Source of the DNA: Azolla caroliniana
Taxonomy: Eukaryota > Polypodiophyta
Direction: 5' to 3'
NCBI GenBank assembly: GCA_043228905.1
Contig: JBHGNT010000003.1
Coordinates: 23,250,001 to 23,314,000, forward strand
DNA: 64,000 bases
The translations under genes were made by a program, and so were the position numbers. Of the stretch, positions 43,901 to 54,681 are shown one piece after another. The number at the start of each line of letters is the position of its first letter. The first letter of the stretch is position 1. The notes under the pieces were generated by a model that was given only the letters and a program-made list of their open reading frames with translations, was not told the DNA's origin and ran no database searches.

Positions 43901-45017
43901 GAAGGTCTCCCAAGATGAACAGGCGTTGGTTCCTTTTGAGCTGGGCTTCAATGGCAGGATCAATGGTACCTAAGCCTCGTAGCTGCAGGAATGGGAGCCC
44001 AGACAGAGAAAGCGCATCCACGATGGCACGGGTAGTTCGTGGGGACTCCAGGCCTGTCGTATAGCGTAAGGTTCCTAAGGTGAGGCTCTCTAATGGAGCA
44101 GGAGATGAAGAAAGTGGGGTTTTGCTTGTCGTCTGCTTCTTCTTGGACTGTTGTTCTAGGTCTTCCATGCAGCAGATTAGGTCATCTTCTTTGAAGTTGT
44201 AGAAGTCTATGAGAGTAAGATCTTTGAGGTGGGGCCAATGGTGCAGGAAACCGGCGAGGCTCGTGCTGAGGGATGGAGATTCGCCATGGGGGATTATCTC
44301 CATGTGCAGGCTCTGCAGAGAGGCTGCGAGGGGAGAATGCGAGGGATGAAGATCTGACAGTTTCCTCAGGAACTGGCTGGAGACCACCACATCCTGAAGG
44401 TGGAGGCTAGTGAGGGATCTGAGGCAGCTCAAGAGCTGAATGCATTCATCGCTGACATTTCTGAAGTACTGCAGGGAGAGATGCTGCAGGCCCTTGCTTC
44501 TCTGGAGGGCACTGAGGAGGCCATGGACATGGAAGCTGCAATGAGTGATGAGCAAGCTCATGGGGGCCGCGGAGCCGCGCTCCGCCGCCACAGACAGTGC
44601 CTCCAGCCATGCCTGACTGTCGGCTTCCGAGAGATTCAGGAGATAGACTGCTCCCCCGATGAAATTCGCAGCATCCCAGAGGTGCTCCGCCCTTCTTCTT
44701 CGGCTCGATTCATCCTTTTCTTGGGCACCCAGATCGATCATGAGGTCTCGGCTCCCCCACTCGCGCCGCCCCCCGTCATTATTATTGCCCGACCAATAAC
44801 ATATGGACTCGATCCCTCTGCTGCTGTCGATGAGGAAGACATTCTTCGTATCGGTGGCTTTGATCGCATCAGAGAGCTCATGCCCGCCATGGCTAGATCC
44901 TTTCAAGGTGGTTCTGGATCTCTCGCATGCTTCCTTGACATAATTTGAGTCCCATTCCATGAGGATGTAGGGGTGAGGCGCTTGAAGCGGCTTCCGCTGC
45001 CTCGCAACCTCGTCCAT
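40923..45017 (-). CDS. LRR-Roc-COR (ROCO, TORNADO1-like) protein, GTPase motifs intact
   Basis: Two exons, 45017-43847 and 43687-40923, give 1311 residues. Leucine-rich repeats lie at about 160-370 (GLQHLSLQYFRNVSDECIQL, LTSLHLQDVVV, WPHLKDLTLIDF). The Roc P-loop GDPFAGKTT spans 386-394, the switch motif WDMAGHQEF 442-450 and the fourth motif TRLD 524-527, all close to canonical. COR follows with LDPNWF at 656-661. Residues 1036-1077 are three 14-residue tandem units (RLHDKVDVSHGVAL and variants; 42-base DNA repeat), then a conserved tail to SLG. It is a tandem paralogue of the gene at 33736-37707, same strand. The 159-base intron is GC-AG and splits the P-loop glycine codon. Expected role: GTP-regulated scaffold or signalling protein in the cytoplasm or at membranes, by analogy with TORNADO1. 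No kinase domain is present. Confidence 0.88.
43688..43846 (-). other. GC-AG intron of the second ROCO gene
   Basis: Donor TTTGCAG|GCAGGC, acceptor TTCTTGCAG|GAAAG, phase 1. A second GC donor lies 4 bases on (GCAG|GCAAAT), but using it would shift the frame. The in-frame join restores the P-loop GDPFAGKTT. Confidence 0.85.
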
Positions 45018-45082
45018 ACCTCTAAAAACCAGAAGGAGATCCCAAGGATGCAATCCGAGTCACCAGCTTATCGGATCCTCAT

Positions 45083-45430
45083 CCTCCCCCAATTCCACAC
45101 AATGGCTTAGTAGTAATTCAGCACTGAGCCTAATGGCTTACTAGTGATTAATCACTGAGCCTAATGGTTTACTAGTAATTAATCACTGAGCTAATGGCTT
45201 ACTAGTAATTAGTCACTGAGCTAATGGCTTGCTAGTAATTAATCGCGGAGCTAATGGCTTGCTAGTAATTAATCACGGAGCTAATGGCTTGCTAGTAATT
45301 ATTCACTGAGCTAATGGCTTGCAAGTAATTAATCACGAAGCTAATGGCTTGCTAGTAATTAATCACGGAGCTAATGGCTTATAATAATTAATCACCGAGC
45401 TAATGGCTTACTAGTAATTAATCACTGAGC
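45083..45430. repeat. 30-bp minisatellite upstream of the second ROCO gene
   Basis: About 11-12 near-perfect units of AATGGCTTGCTAGTAATTAA followed by TCACGGAGCT, period 30. The array starts about 65 bases upstream of the start codon, so it probably lies in the 5' UTR or core promoter. Confidence 0.92.
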
Positions 45431-48400
45431 CATTCTAATTTAGCCCCGCGAGCTTGGTTCTAACGATGTCGTAATTAAGAGCAATCTAACCTTGAAGAAC
45501 TAATGATCCCCTGAGTCGGATTTAGTGAGCATCATTTAAGAGTAACGTGCACAATTACAATAATAGCTGCAATCATTGACTTCAAATGGGAGTGAGGATT
45601 AAATAAAGATTCAAGAAGATGTTTTGTTGAACACATGGGCAGCACACGAAAAAAGGGTAGTCATAGATGGTCACTCTTGAGGCATTGTGCTCTAGTGTCT
45701 CACTTTCGAAGGGCCTACTCTTTTACCACAATAAAAGCGAGGAATTCTTCGCAGACTAACTAACGTACGGTTCGCAATGCATGTAATGCCTCGTTTACAT
45801 CTCCTTCCACAAATAATTTGGATTGGGCCTCCCCGAAGTTGGATGATAATGATCACTTGCCTTACTCATCCAATGAAATTTGACATGATATGATATTATA
45901 TGACGCTCTTAATGTTGTCACCGAGCCACATTCCAAGGCCGAAGCATTTCTAAAGTGTGAAAACAAAGAAAAGAAGAAGAAGAGAGACAAGATATGGATA
46001 GTACCATCAATAGTTTTCAAAGAGACATAAATTGAATGGATCGAGTAAAGCAGCCCCCGTGAAAAAATAAATGTGAAATAGATTGCCAACCATACAGTGT
46101 CAACACATAGAATGTCAAAGAATGTCATACATACATATTGTGCATTTCAAAGGTACACCACAATATATATATATATATATGCAAAACTTTATTAGTTGGT
46201 GTAATCAAAGTTTGGGCTTACATGTTTAAGAAAAGGCTCTTGGATTACTTAGATCTCACTTTATGGGAGAAAAATCAACGAAAACAGAAAAGAATTTGGA
46301 GCAGGGGCAGAATTTTGCCTCTTCCCCCCAATGCCACGTTGATTAAATGAACAGGAAGTGGGGGGGGGGGGCTTGCACTAGATCCAAAAGTCGCGTTAAT
46401 TTAGCCAGAATTGCTTCGAACATTTTGCCATCAGTTGCGTAAACGAATAATCCAGAATCTAGATTATTATTAAATGAACAGTAAAACTTGGTCGAGACGT
46501 CTAAAGAATCAATGGTTGTTATCTCTTATGAATCATCTTTGTTTATTTTAATCATCTATAATTTGTGGAAACTTTCAGGTTTTATATTTGTATTCTGTAT
46601 TCGGGACCCCCCCAGGCCATATACCCGTCCAATATATATATATATAGTTCATGTGTACATGTGATTTGATATGAGAGCGATGTGCACATGTTAATCTGTA
46701 AACCTTCGATATCATGTATCTTCAATGTGCTATCCAAAGCAAAAGTGGTTAAATTGGAGCTTTTCAACATGCAATTTGTTTCTTGTTGAGTTCATCAATT
46801 CCCTTTAAATCCTGTATCACCTTGTCTTTAAATATGCTCTTTAAAACACTCTCCTTTAAATTAACCAGAGCAATTAAAATTACGGCACTAGTACAAAATG
46901 CTCGAGATTAATGATAACATTTTGGGCTAATGTTTCTATAATCCATTCTTGGTTTTGGAGTTGGATTTACTGTTTTAAGTCTATGATTGGGGTCTATTAA
47001 TCCATTTTCTACTTCGGTCATCAATCCTACCATTGATCTATTTGCCACTTTTGTATTAATGGGTATCTTTCAATCCTAGATTGATCTATTTACCATGTTT
47101 CGTTTGGGTACCTTTCGATCCTGGGAGTGATCTAGTTACCACTTTTCTAGTGGGTGTCTTTGAATACCACCATGGAAGATTGTAGCGAATTCCACACTCT
47201 ACTCTATTAGTTCTAAACAGCGAACGATATTCTTCTATACTTTGTCAGCTTTCGTTCTTGTTAAACAAATTCGATCACTACTCTGAATTTTATTGGATCT
47301 TGCATTCTTAACACCATTTTTCTTTGATTGGACATTCTCTTGGTTCAGAACCTCGATGTTCCATCCAAGCATGAGTGAAGAAAACTTCATGTGAACAGAA
47401 GAAAACTTCATGTGGAATGTTCAGTAGATTCTTGGCTTCTAGCTATGGACCATATATTATATTTCCAAAATATGTTTGTCCATGGAAGTTCTCATTTAAT
47501 TAATAAGAAATAAATACATACTTCTACCTTACTAGGTCTTTAACAGATGAGTTTTGTTGTCATTACAATGATTTCATTCCTAACTTCTGAGGTCAATGAG
47601 TCCTGCCCCCCAACATGGATAATTAAACTTTAAACGAGATTGGTTTTCACAAACAAAGAAAACCATAAACAAATTTGATTAATGATTATGCTCAATTAAT
47701 TGTTGTCTTGGGTCAATGCCATAGAATTGTCGTTATCAAGAAGATTAGCCTCTTTTATAAAGTAAAATGCTTCAAAGTCTAATGGCAGATAAATCCTTAC
47801 GATAGGTGTTTTCATGTTGAGCTGGATCAACTCCATTCTGGTATCCAACTTGTCAAACTATTGGATCAGCAAAATGATATATTATGAGATTGTCAAGCCT
47901 CAACTACATATACACAAACAATAAATGTCTAGATATGGTGCGTATAGATATAAATATTGGATTGATATAAAACATAATGTCCTGATGGACTAGATGGACA
48001 ATTGATCTATGTCAATGTTGTGCACAATCTGAGGTTAAAATTATGAAGCGTTCTTAACAATGAGTGCAACTTGCAAGATTTACTATGACATGATCACATC
48101 TACATTTTGAGAATTCGGAAGCTCAAACTTAAAATGCAAATTATTTAAGGAGACATCTAAAAACCTTTTACCAATGATGTACATAAGCCACAATGTTTTC
48201 ATATTGCATCTTAGTATGTTATCTCTTTTCATATTAATTTGCTCCAAAAAATTATGTTTATATAGATAAGGATAATGTGCACTCACAATGAAAATATCAT
48301 GAATAATGGCTGTGTACATATGGATCAGCACCACATTCTCGACATCTAGTCTTGGAAGAAGATACAATATTGCAGCATTTGTTCTATTTTCTTCTCTTGG

Positions 48401-48864
48401 CGTTATCTTCTATTATATTGTTTCTCTTCGTGTGGGTCAATTTCCATTCATGGGAATTGAATCCTAACGAATGAGAATAGAAGAAGATACATTACTAAGG
48501 TATTTCCACTTTTTTCTTTTCTGTTGGGATCATTTTCAGTAGTCATTTTCTTTTGTTTCTCTTAATGTGAACCAGTTTCCATTCATAGGAATGGAACTCA
48601 TAAGTAATATCTTACAAAGGCAATGGTCTGAACCATTATGGTAGCCATTCCAGCCTCACATTTTTTTGTAGATTAATACTAGTATCTAATGATTAGGTTG
48701 CTTTGCGGCGTTTTTGCTGCAGATACATGGATTTCCACTACTACTGTCTGTCCTGTCCACTCACTTAGGAGGTTGTAATACTGAGTGTAGTTTAAGAAGA
48801 CTTTACATGCTCTACCTAAGTATGTACTTCCATATCTTGGGAAATATACAAAGATCGTTAGTCT
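45431..48864. other. Intergenic, no gene seen
   Basis: AT-rich. It contains an (AT)n tract at 46160-46180, a G10 run near 46361-46372, and three degenerate ~60-bp repeats (GGGTACCTTTCGATCC and GATCTATTTACCA variants) at 47030-47165. No frame has family features. Confidence 0.7.
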
Positions 48865-51240
48865 TCACCCTAAAAGAAGCATCCCAGTTGCTTCCACACT
48901 CCCATCTTCACTATCATACCTCTCTTCCCATGCTTTCTTTTCCACTCCCATGGCTTTGATCTTGTCAGCATCCTCTCGCCTCCCAGCGGCCGTGTATATG
49001 TTTCGCATAAGAACATAAGCAGCCGCATCATTTTCATCCAATTGTATAGAATGATCAAAGGCTAGTTTCCCGAGTTTCACATTCGTCCATTTGTGACAAG
49101 CTCCTAACACAGTTAGCCACGTTGTATGATTCTCTGAATATGGCATTTCATCAACCAGTGTCTGAACCTTCTCAAAATGACCAGCACGTCCGAAAAGGTC
49201 AATCACACATGTATGATGCTCTACCGTTGGCATTATTCCAAAACATGTACTCATACTAGCAAAATACATTTGACCCTTTTCTAGTAAGCCAGAATGGCTA
49301 CAAGTTGTAAGCAAGATTGTACATGTGATTAGATCGGGTACTATTCCTTGTCTTATCATTTCATTGAATGTGGCAAACGCCAATTCATCTTTCCCAACTT
49401 GGGCATATCCAGCAATAAGAGAATTCCATGAGACAAGTGCTCGGAAGGGTAACTCATCAAACACAACTTGAGCTTTTGCTATTGCACCACATTTTGCGTA
49501 CATGTCAATTAAAGCATTTCTGATCAAACTGTGTCTTTCTAACCATCCATCTTTAATAATATCATTATGTATACTTTCTCCCTTCTCAATGGCTCCTAAC
49601 ATGCCACATGCTTTCAAGATGCAAAGAAATGTAACAGCATCCGGGCCAAAACCATTAGATTTCATATCCTCAAGACAAGTTAGGGCTTCCTCTCCATTTC
49701 CATGTTGTGTATACCCAGCAATGAGAGCATTCCAAGACACCACATCTCGGATTTGAATCTCATTGAAGACTTCTTGTGCTTTTCTAAGTGCTCCACATTT
49801 TGCATACATATCTACCAATGCATTTCCAATCAAAATATCCTTTTTTAGCCATCCTGTCTTAACGATCTCGGCATGTAATTTTTGGCCCTTTTCAGTTGCT
49901 CCTATGCTCCCACAAGCCTTTAGAATGCATGAAAATATAAATCCATCTGCCAGAAAACCATGATCTTGCATTCTTCGATAATAGTTTAATGCTTCCTCAC
50001 CATACCCATACTCAGAATACCCAGCAATAAGTGATGTCCAAGATATTATATCCCGAGTAGGAATCTCATTAAAAACTTCCTCAGCCTTTCTTATATCTCC
50101 ACATTTCACATACATGTCAATTAAGGCATTACCAACCCAGGTTTCCTTCTTCAATAAACCCTCTTTTAAGATTTTGTCATGAATAAATTGGCCTGTCTTG
50201 AGACAACAAATGGTGCCACAAGCTTTCAAAATGCAAACAAAAGTGACAGAATCAGGAGAAAAACCTTCACATATCATCCATTCTAAATAGCTCAATGCTT
50301 TCACACCCTTCCCATATTGCGTGTATCCTGAAATGAGAGCATTCCATGAGACTATATCCCGAGCAGGAAGCTCATCAAAAAGATCTTGTGCTTCCTCAAG
50401 CAAACCACATTTTGCATACATATCCAAAAGTGCATTCCCAATAAGAAAATGCTTCTTCAAATCTTCAACTTTTATAATCACTGAATGTATTTGCTGGCCC
50501 TTCTTAGCTTCCCCTATGCTTCCACAAGCTTTCAAGATACATATTAGAGTGATTGAATTCGGATGAAGCCCTTCCTGTTGCATTCGTGTGAAACATTCAA
50601 TACCTTTTTGGCCATGTCCATATTGAGTATATCCACCAATAAGAGAAGTCCAAGAGACTACATCTCGAACCCTAAGCTCATCAAACACATCTACCGCCCT
50701 TTCCAGAGCACCACATTTTGAATACATATCAACCAATGCATTGCTGACAAAAATATCTTTTCCTGAAAAGCCACGCTCAACTATATCTGAATGTATTTCA
50801 CTTCCTTTTTTAGCCGATCTTATGCTCCCATATACTTTCAAGATGCAAACGAATGTGTACCCGTCGGGGGGTGGACCATGGCAACACATCTTCTCATATA
50901 GTTTTAGTGCTTCTTTGTTATAGCCATATTGGGCATATCCACCAATAAGTGTTGTCCAACATCTGACATCTCTAACCCTAAGAATATCGAATACTTCCTG
51001 TGCTTTCGTAAGTTCACCACATTTAGCATACATATGCATCAAAGTGCTTCCGATACATGCTTCTTTCTCTAGTAACCCTCTCTTAACAATCTCTTCATGT
51101 AATTTCTCACCATTGTATAGATCTTTCCTCTTAGCACAACCTCTCAATGAGGACATAAGTAAAGAAACGTCCTCTACATTCTTCTTGTGCTTTTCCTTTG
51201 AACCAATAAGATTTGCATTAGCCATAGCTTCACAAACCAT
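48865..51240 (-). CDS. PLS-class pentatricopeptide repeat protein with E domain
   Basis: A single exon of 791 residues from ATG 51240 (a longer frame starts only from TTG). About six P-L-S triplets, roughly 20 motifs, span residues 35-700. Each triplet shows NALVDMYAKCG (P/L), RDVVSWNALIAGYTQ (S) and FLCILKACG, with a period near 100. The E region follows: TCSHSGLLEKGQMYFASM, HHTCVIDLFGRAGHFEKVQT, then AAAYVLMRNIYTAAGRREDA. It ends 25 residues later without the GxSWI segment or a DYW deaminase (no HxE or CxxC). PLS-E proteins bind organelle RNA one base per motif and recruit a deaminase for C-to-U editing, so a partner would be needed. No clear N-terminal transit peptide is visible. The target RNA is unknown. 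Confidence 0.92.
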   Translation of the reverse strand: MVCEAMANANLIGSKEKHKKNVEDVSLLMSSLRGCAKRKDLYNGEKLHEEIVKRGLLEKEACIGSTLMHMYAKCGELTKAQEVFDILRVRDVRCWTTLIGGYAQYGYNKEALKLYEKMCCHGPPPDGYTFVCILKVYGSIRSAKKGSEIHSDIVERGFSGKDIFVSNALVDMYSKCGALERAVDVFDELRVRDVVSWTSLIGGYTQYGHGQKGIECFTRMQQEGLHPNSITLICILKACGSIGEAKKGQQIHSVIIKVEDLKKHFLIGNALLDMYAKCGLLEEAQDLFDELPARDIVSWNALISGYTQYGKGVKALSYLEWMICEGFSPDSVTFVCILKACGTICCLKTGQFIHDKILKEGLLKKETWVGNALIDMYVKCGDIRKAEEVFNEIPTRDIISWTSLIAGYSEYGYGEEALNYYRRMQDHGFLADGFIFSCILKACGSIGATEKGQKLHAEIVKTGWLKKDILIGNALVDMYAKCGALRKAQEVFNEIQIRDVVSWNALIAGYTQHGNGEEALTCLEDMKSNGFGPDAVTFLCILKACGMLGAIEKGESIHNDIIKDGWLERHSLIRNALIDMYAKCGAIAKAQVVFDELPFRALVSWNSLIAGYAQVGKDELAFATFNEMIRQGIVPDLITCTILLTTCSHSGLLEKGQMYFASMSTCFGIMPTVEHHTCVIDLFGRAGHFEKVQTLVDEMPYSENHTTWLTVLGACHKWTNVKLGKLAFDHSIQLDENDAAAYVLMRNIYTAAGRREDADKIKAMGVEKKAWEERYDSEDGSVEATGMLLLG

Positions 51241-54135
51241 TGCATTTAAACCCAACAAGGGTTCGCACAAACCATATCATGTTAGTTCTTGCTCCGTAAA
51301 CCCAACAAAAACCCTGTGCATTTCTTTCTTTTTGCTTCACAATGCTTATTAAGGAATGAAAGTACGGTGAAATGCTCTGATCGTCCTTCCAATTGCAAAC
51401 AAATCCCAAAATGTTCTGAGAAGGGAGATACATACAAGAACTTGGTTCTTCGTTGATTGTGTGTGGAGGAAACACCCACATCTTCTGAGAGTGTCCTGTT
51501 CCACCAAAGGCAAATGTCATATCTGAGTGCAGAGATTTGCGACTCTCCATGTCTCATGTCTACGAACTCTTTCACTACTAGATTGTATTATACTACTAAT
51601 TCTGACTGTATTTGAATTTGAAGTACCCCCTCGGTTTATCTCTGTCTTCCTGAAGGTCCAACCCACACTAATTTTGGGCTATTTCCCGTGATGCCCCTCT
51701 CGCGGTGAAGGCTTGAAATCCAAGAGGTACGATTGCTCAATAGACAATGGCTTCATTAGGGGCATCTTTTGAAATTTGATATAGTGGAGACTTCGGGGCA
51801 TCAGGTTAGTGAAGAAAATTTGAGGGATATTGTAGAATAGTTCTTGACACTTCCCGAAAATACAAACTATGCCATTTGTACTTTAGGAAGTGTTGAGAAC
51901 CACTCTTGGTTTGGTCAACAAGTTAATCTCTTCTTGTCTAGGATGAATGATTTTATGTTTTGAAAGTAGTATTTGTGTATGGAATCACCATGACTCGGTC
52001 CCAACATTATTTCTTAGTGTGTATGATTTGCTTGCTTCTGATGTTCCCAATATGAATCAAGAAATAATAGTTGTGGAAATATGAAGCAATTGTTGTAAAT
52101 CTAATATACTCTTGTTATCGTGAGGATGTATTGGTGAGTGGTTTTTAGAATATTTTATTTGTCGTTGTCGTATGAGCACGCAATTGCTTCAAAAAATCAT
52201 TGGCTTTATTTGTCAAGCTATTTTTCGATAGAATATTCTCCCCTTGTTGGGACAGATTTGGATCATTAAAATATCATAGACCTAACCAATCTAGTTGTAA
52301 TTAATAATCTTAAGTTAACACCTTGTTCCTCTACTCTATTAGTAAAGTTAGAATTTGTCTATATTTGCGTGTGTTCAAACTTCAAATAGTGTATGATTCA
52401 TTTGCCATTTGTATGGAATAAAGTTTGAGTTAAGAATCAACCTTGAAAGTTAAAAGATACATTTTCACTCACCCTAAACAATATGCATAGGTGAGTGAGA
52501 GTTGAATGTGTGCAACTTCCATTTGAAGTACATTGCTAGATAATTCATGGTTGTTGAGGCCTAAATAGAAGAACTATGTGACATTGTGTCCACAATTAAT
52601 TTTAGCATGACCAATGAGATTAAGAGAGGATTGAAGCATGGTAGACCGGGGAAATGTTCAAAGGAAATAAGTGTAATTATATTATCAGAAGTTGAAATCA
52701 TTTCTCGCATAGATGATCATCACAAACAAATTAATGTGTCCTCATACATGAGTACATGGTCTACTCTATATAAATAATCATCCTTGGTATCCCAAATTAG
52801 GCATATGGTCCCGATTTTGACGATTATCAAACTTAATGAGCCACCCAAATTCTTGCAAGCACTTGAGAATAGGTTGTCAACAAGCCATACAAAGCATTAA
52901 TCCTTGAAGTGGCACATGAGAATAGGTTGTCATATGTTTGCCGACACGGCCAAAAAGGATGGAAAAGATAACAATTGAATATGTCCAAATTTATTACTTT
53001 ATGGGGTGTGATAAATGGCCACAAGGTAGCCCATTTCTAGTTGGTTATCAAGATTGGAAAACTATTCGTCTTTGGCATTGGGTAATGGAGCAATGCCTGC
53101 AATCATCCAACCTCTAAGGTATGAATCATATTGGCCCCTTGTGGAAACTCAACTCACCCTTTGTGAAGTGTTATATGTGTGGGTGATGAAGGAGACATTG
53201 TACCTCTATCAATTACATTACTTGAATATTCTTTCTCAACTACTTTTTTGGCTCTTTAATGAGCGCAAATCAAGTATTTTTATGTATCATATGAGATGAC
53301 CAATAGTATGAAATCCCAAAGTTGTCTCATTGTAATATTCTACTAATTTAATATATATTTTAGTTATCATCAATCTTATTACAATAAGCCTTTTATACAT
53401 AGGTTCTAGTTACAAAAGCTTGTCACACAACAAACAAAAAGAGGCCAACTTGAAAAAGGTATAGAAAGGAAGAGTTAAAGACTATTATTACTTCTTTATT
53501 GATCACTAGAGCAAAAGAGAGATTAAGTTTTTTGGAAAAAAAAAGAGAGAGATTAAGGAGTGATAATATGAATTGATAAGCTAACTACATGATTAGCAAA
53601 AAGTTGTTTCCATCTTCTATTCCTTCTTGGTCTTTGACTCAATTACCAGTAAACTAATTTACCCCTTCACGACTGATCTTGTGATGGTGGAAAAAAGCAT
53701 GTGGTCCAATTGGAGGTTATCTCTTTCAACATCAATTCATATTCTAACAATGTTTCTCCTAGTTATTCTATCTTGTTATCTATAGACTATGAGTTCTATA
53801 ATCATAAATATAACATATTGTTCCTAGGGTTAATATCCTCTTGTAATTTGTTAATTTGTTTTTGATCGACAAATTCTATAGACTCCCTTCAAAGCACATG
53901 AAATTGGGTCAACAACAAGTATCTTATTTTGAAAACTTGTGTCCATCCCTCTAGAGTTGTAATTTCATTTTCATGATGTCCTTGCGACTTCTTGATTGTT
54001 GAGACACCCACTCCTAGTTTAAAACCCATATTGTTTTGTTAAATGCACATATAGAAAGCGATGGGTTGCCTTTCCCTATCTGACACACACACACACATGT
54101 ATCCCACAAAAATGTGATGAAGTTGTGGTACAGAT
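51241..54135. other. Intergenic, no gene seen
   Basis: Upstream of the PPR gene and beyond, AT-rich with only short frames lacking family signatures. 51270-51600 probably contains the PPR 5' UTR and promoter. Confidence 0.65.
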
Positions 54136-54681
54136 TGTTGAGAATCGACTGGCCACAACTGGTTTCACATATGCGTTCAAGTGCACGAAAAATGAGCAAG
54201 GCAATGCATAGATAGAAAATGGGGGGAAGAAAACAAAGAAAAACATAAAGAACAGAGACACAGAGGTTTAACGTGGAAACCTGAATTGGGAAAAACCACA
54301 TGGAGTCCACAAACTCCAAAACAGATCACTAAGATAGAGGAGAAGTACAATGAGAAACTCGGAGGCAACAACCTTGAGTTCTCCTTCGTCAGACAGATGG
54401 CTATAGAGTTACACACACACACCCTCTCTCTCACACACACACACAATTACAAAGGCAATTACCTCATTCTAACTATATCACAATAATGATACATCACACT
54501 CTCATAAGGTTTGCCCTATTTGTATTTATACCAATACAACTTTCTGGGCAATTTACAGATATAGCCCACAAGGGGCACATTATAGTCTCCCGTTTTTGGT
54601 TTCGGTTTTTTATCTGGGCCGAATTCCACCCGATTCGGCTTGTACTCTTCTTCCCATCCGAAGGGACCTGTTTTCCCAACA
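54136..54681 (-). repeat. Diverged copia solo LTR
   Basis: The minus-strand start TGTTGGGAAAACAGGTCCCT matches the family start. It contains hairpins 54546-54567 and 54520-54539, AC tracts, GGTTTTTCCCAATTCAGG (complement of about 54278-54295), and ends ..TCTCAACA. No clear target duplication (CAGAT versus CATAC). It is the most diverged family member in the window. Confidence 0.8.

Noticed and set aside
46582-48367. Several minus-strand frames of 60-95 codons
   Set aside because: No start context, splice context or family signature; lengths are expected by chance in 3.4 kb.
54014-54446. Minus-strand frames rich in cysteine and valine
   Set aside because: They translate AC repeats within a diverged copia solo LTR.
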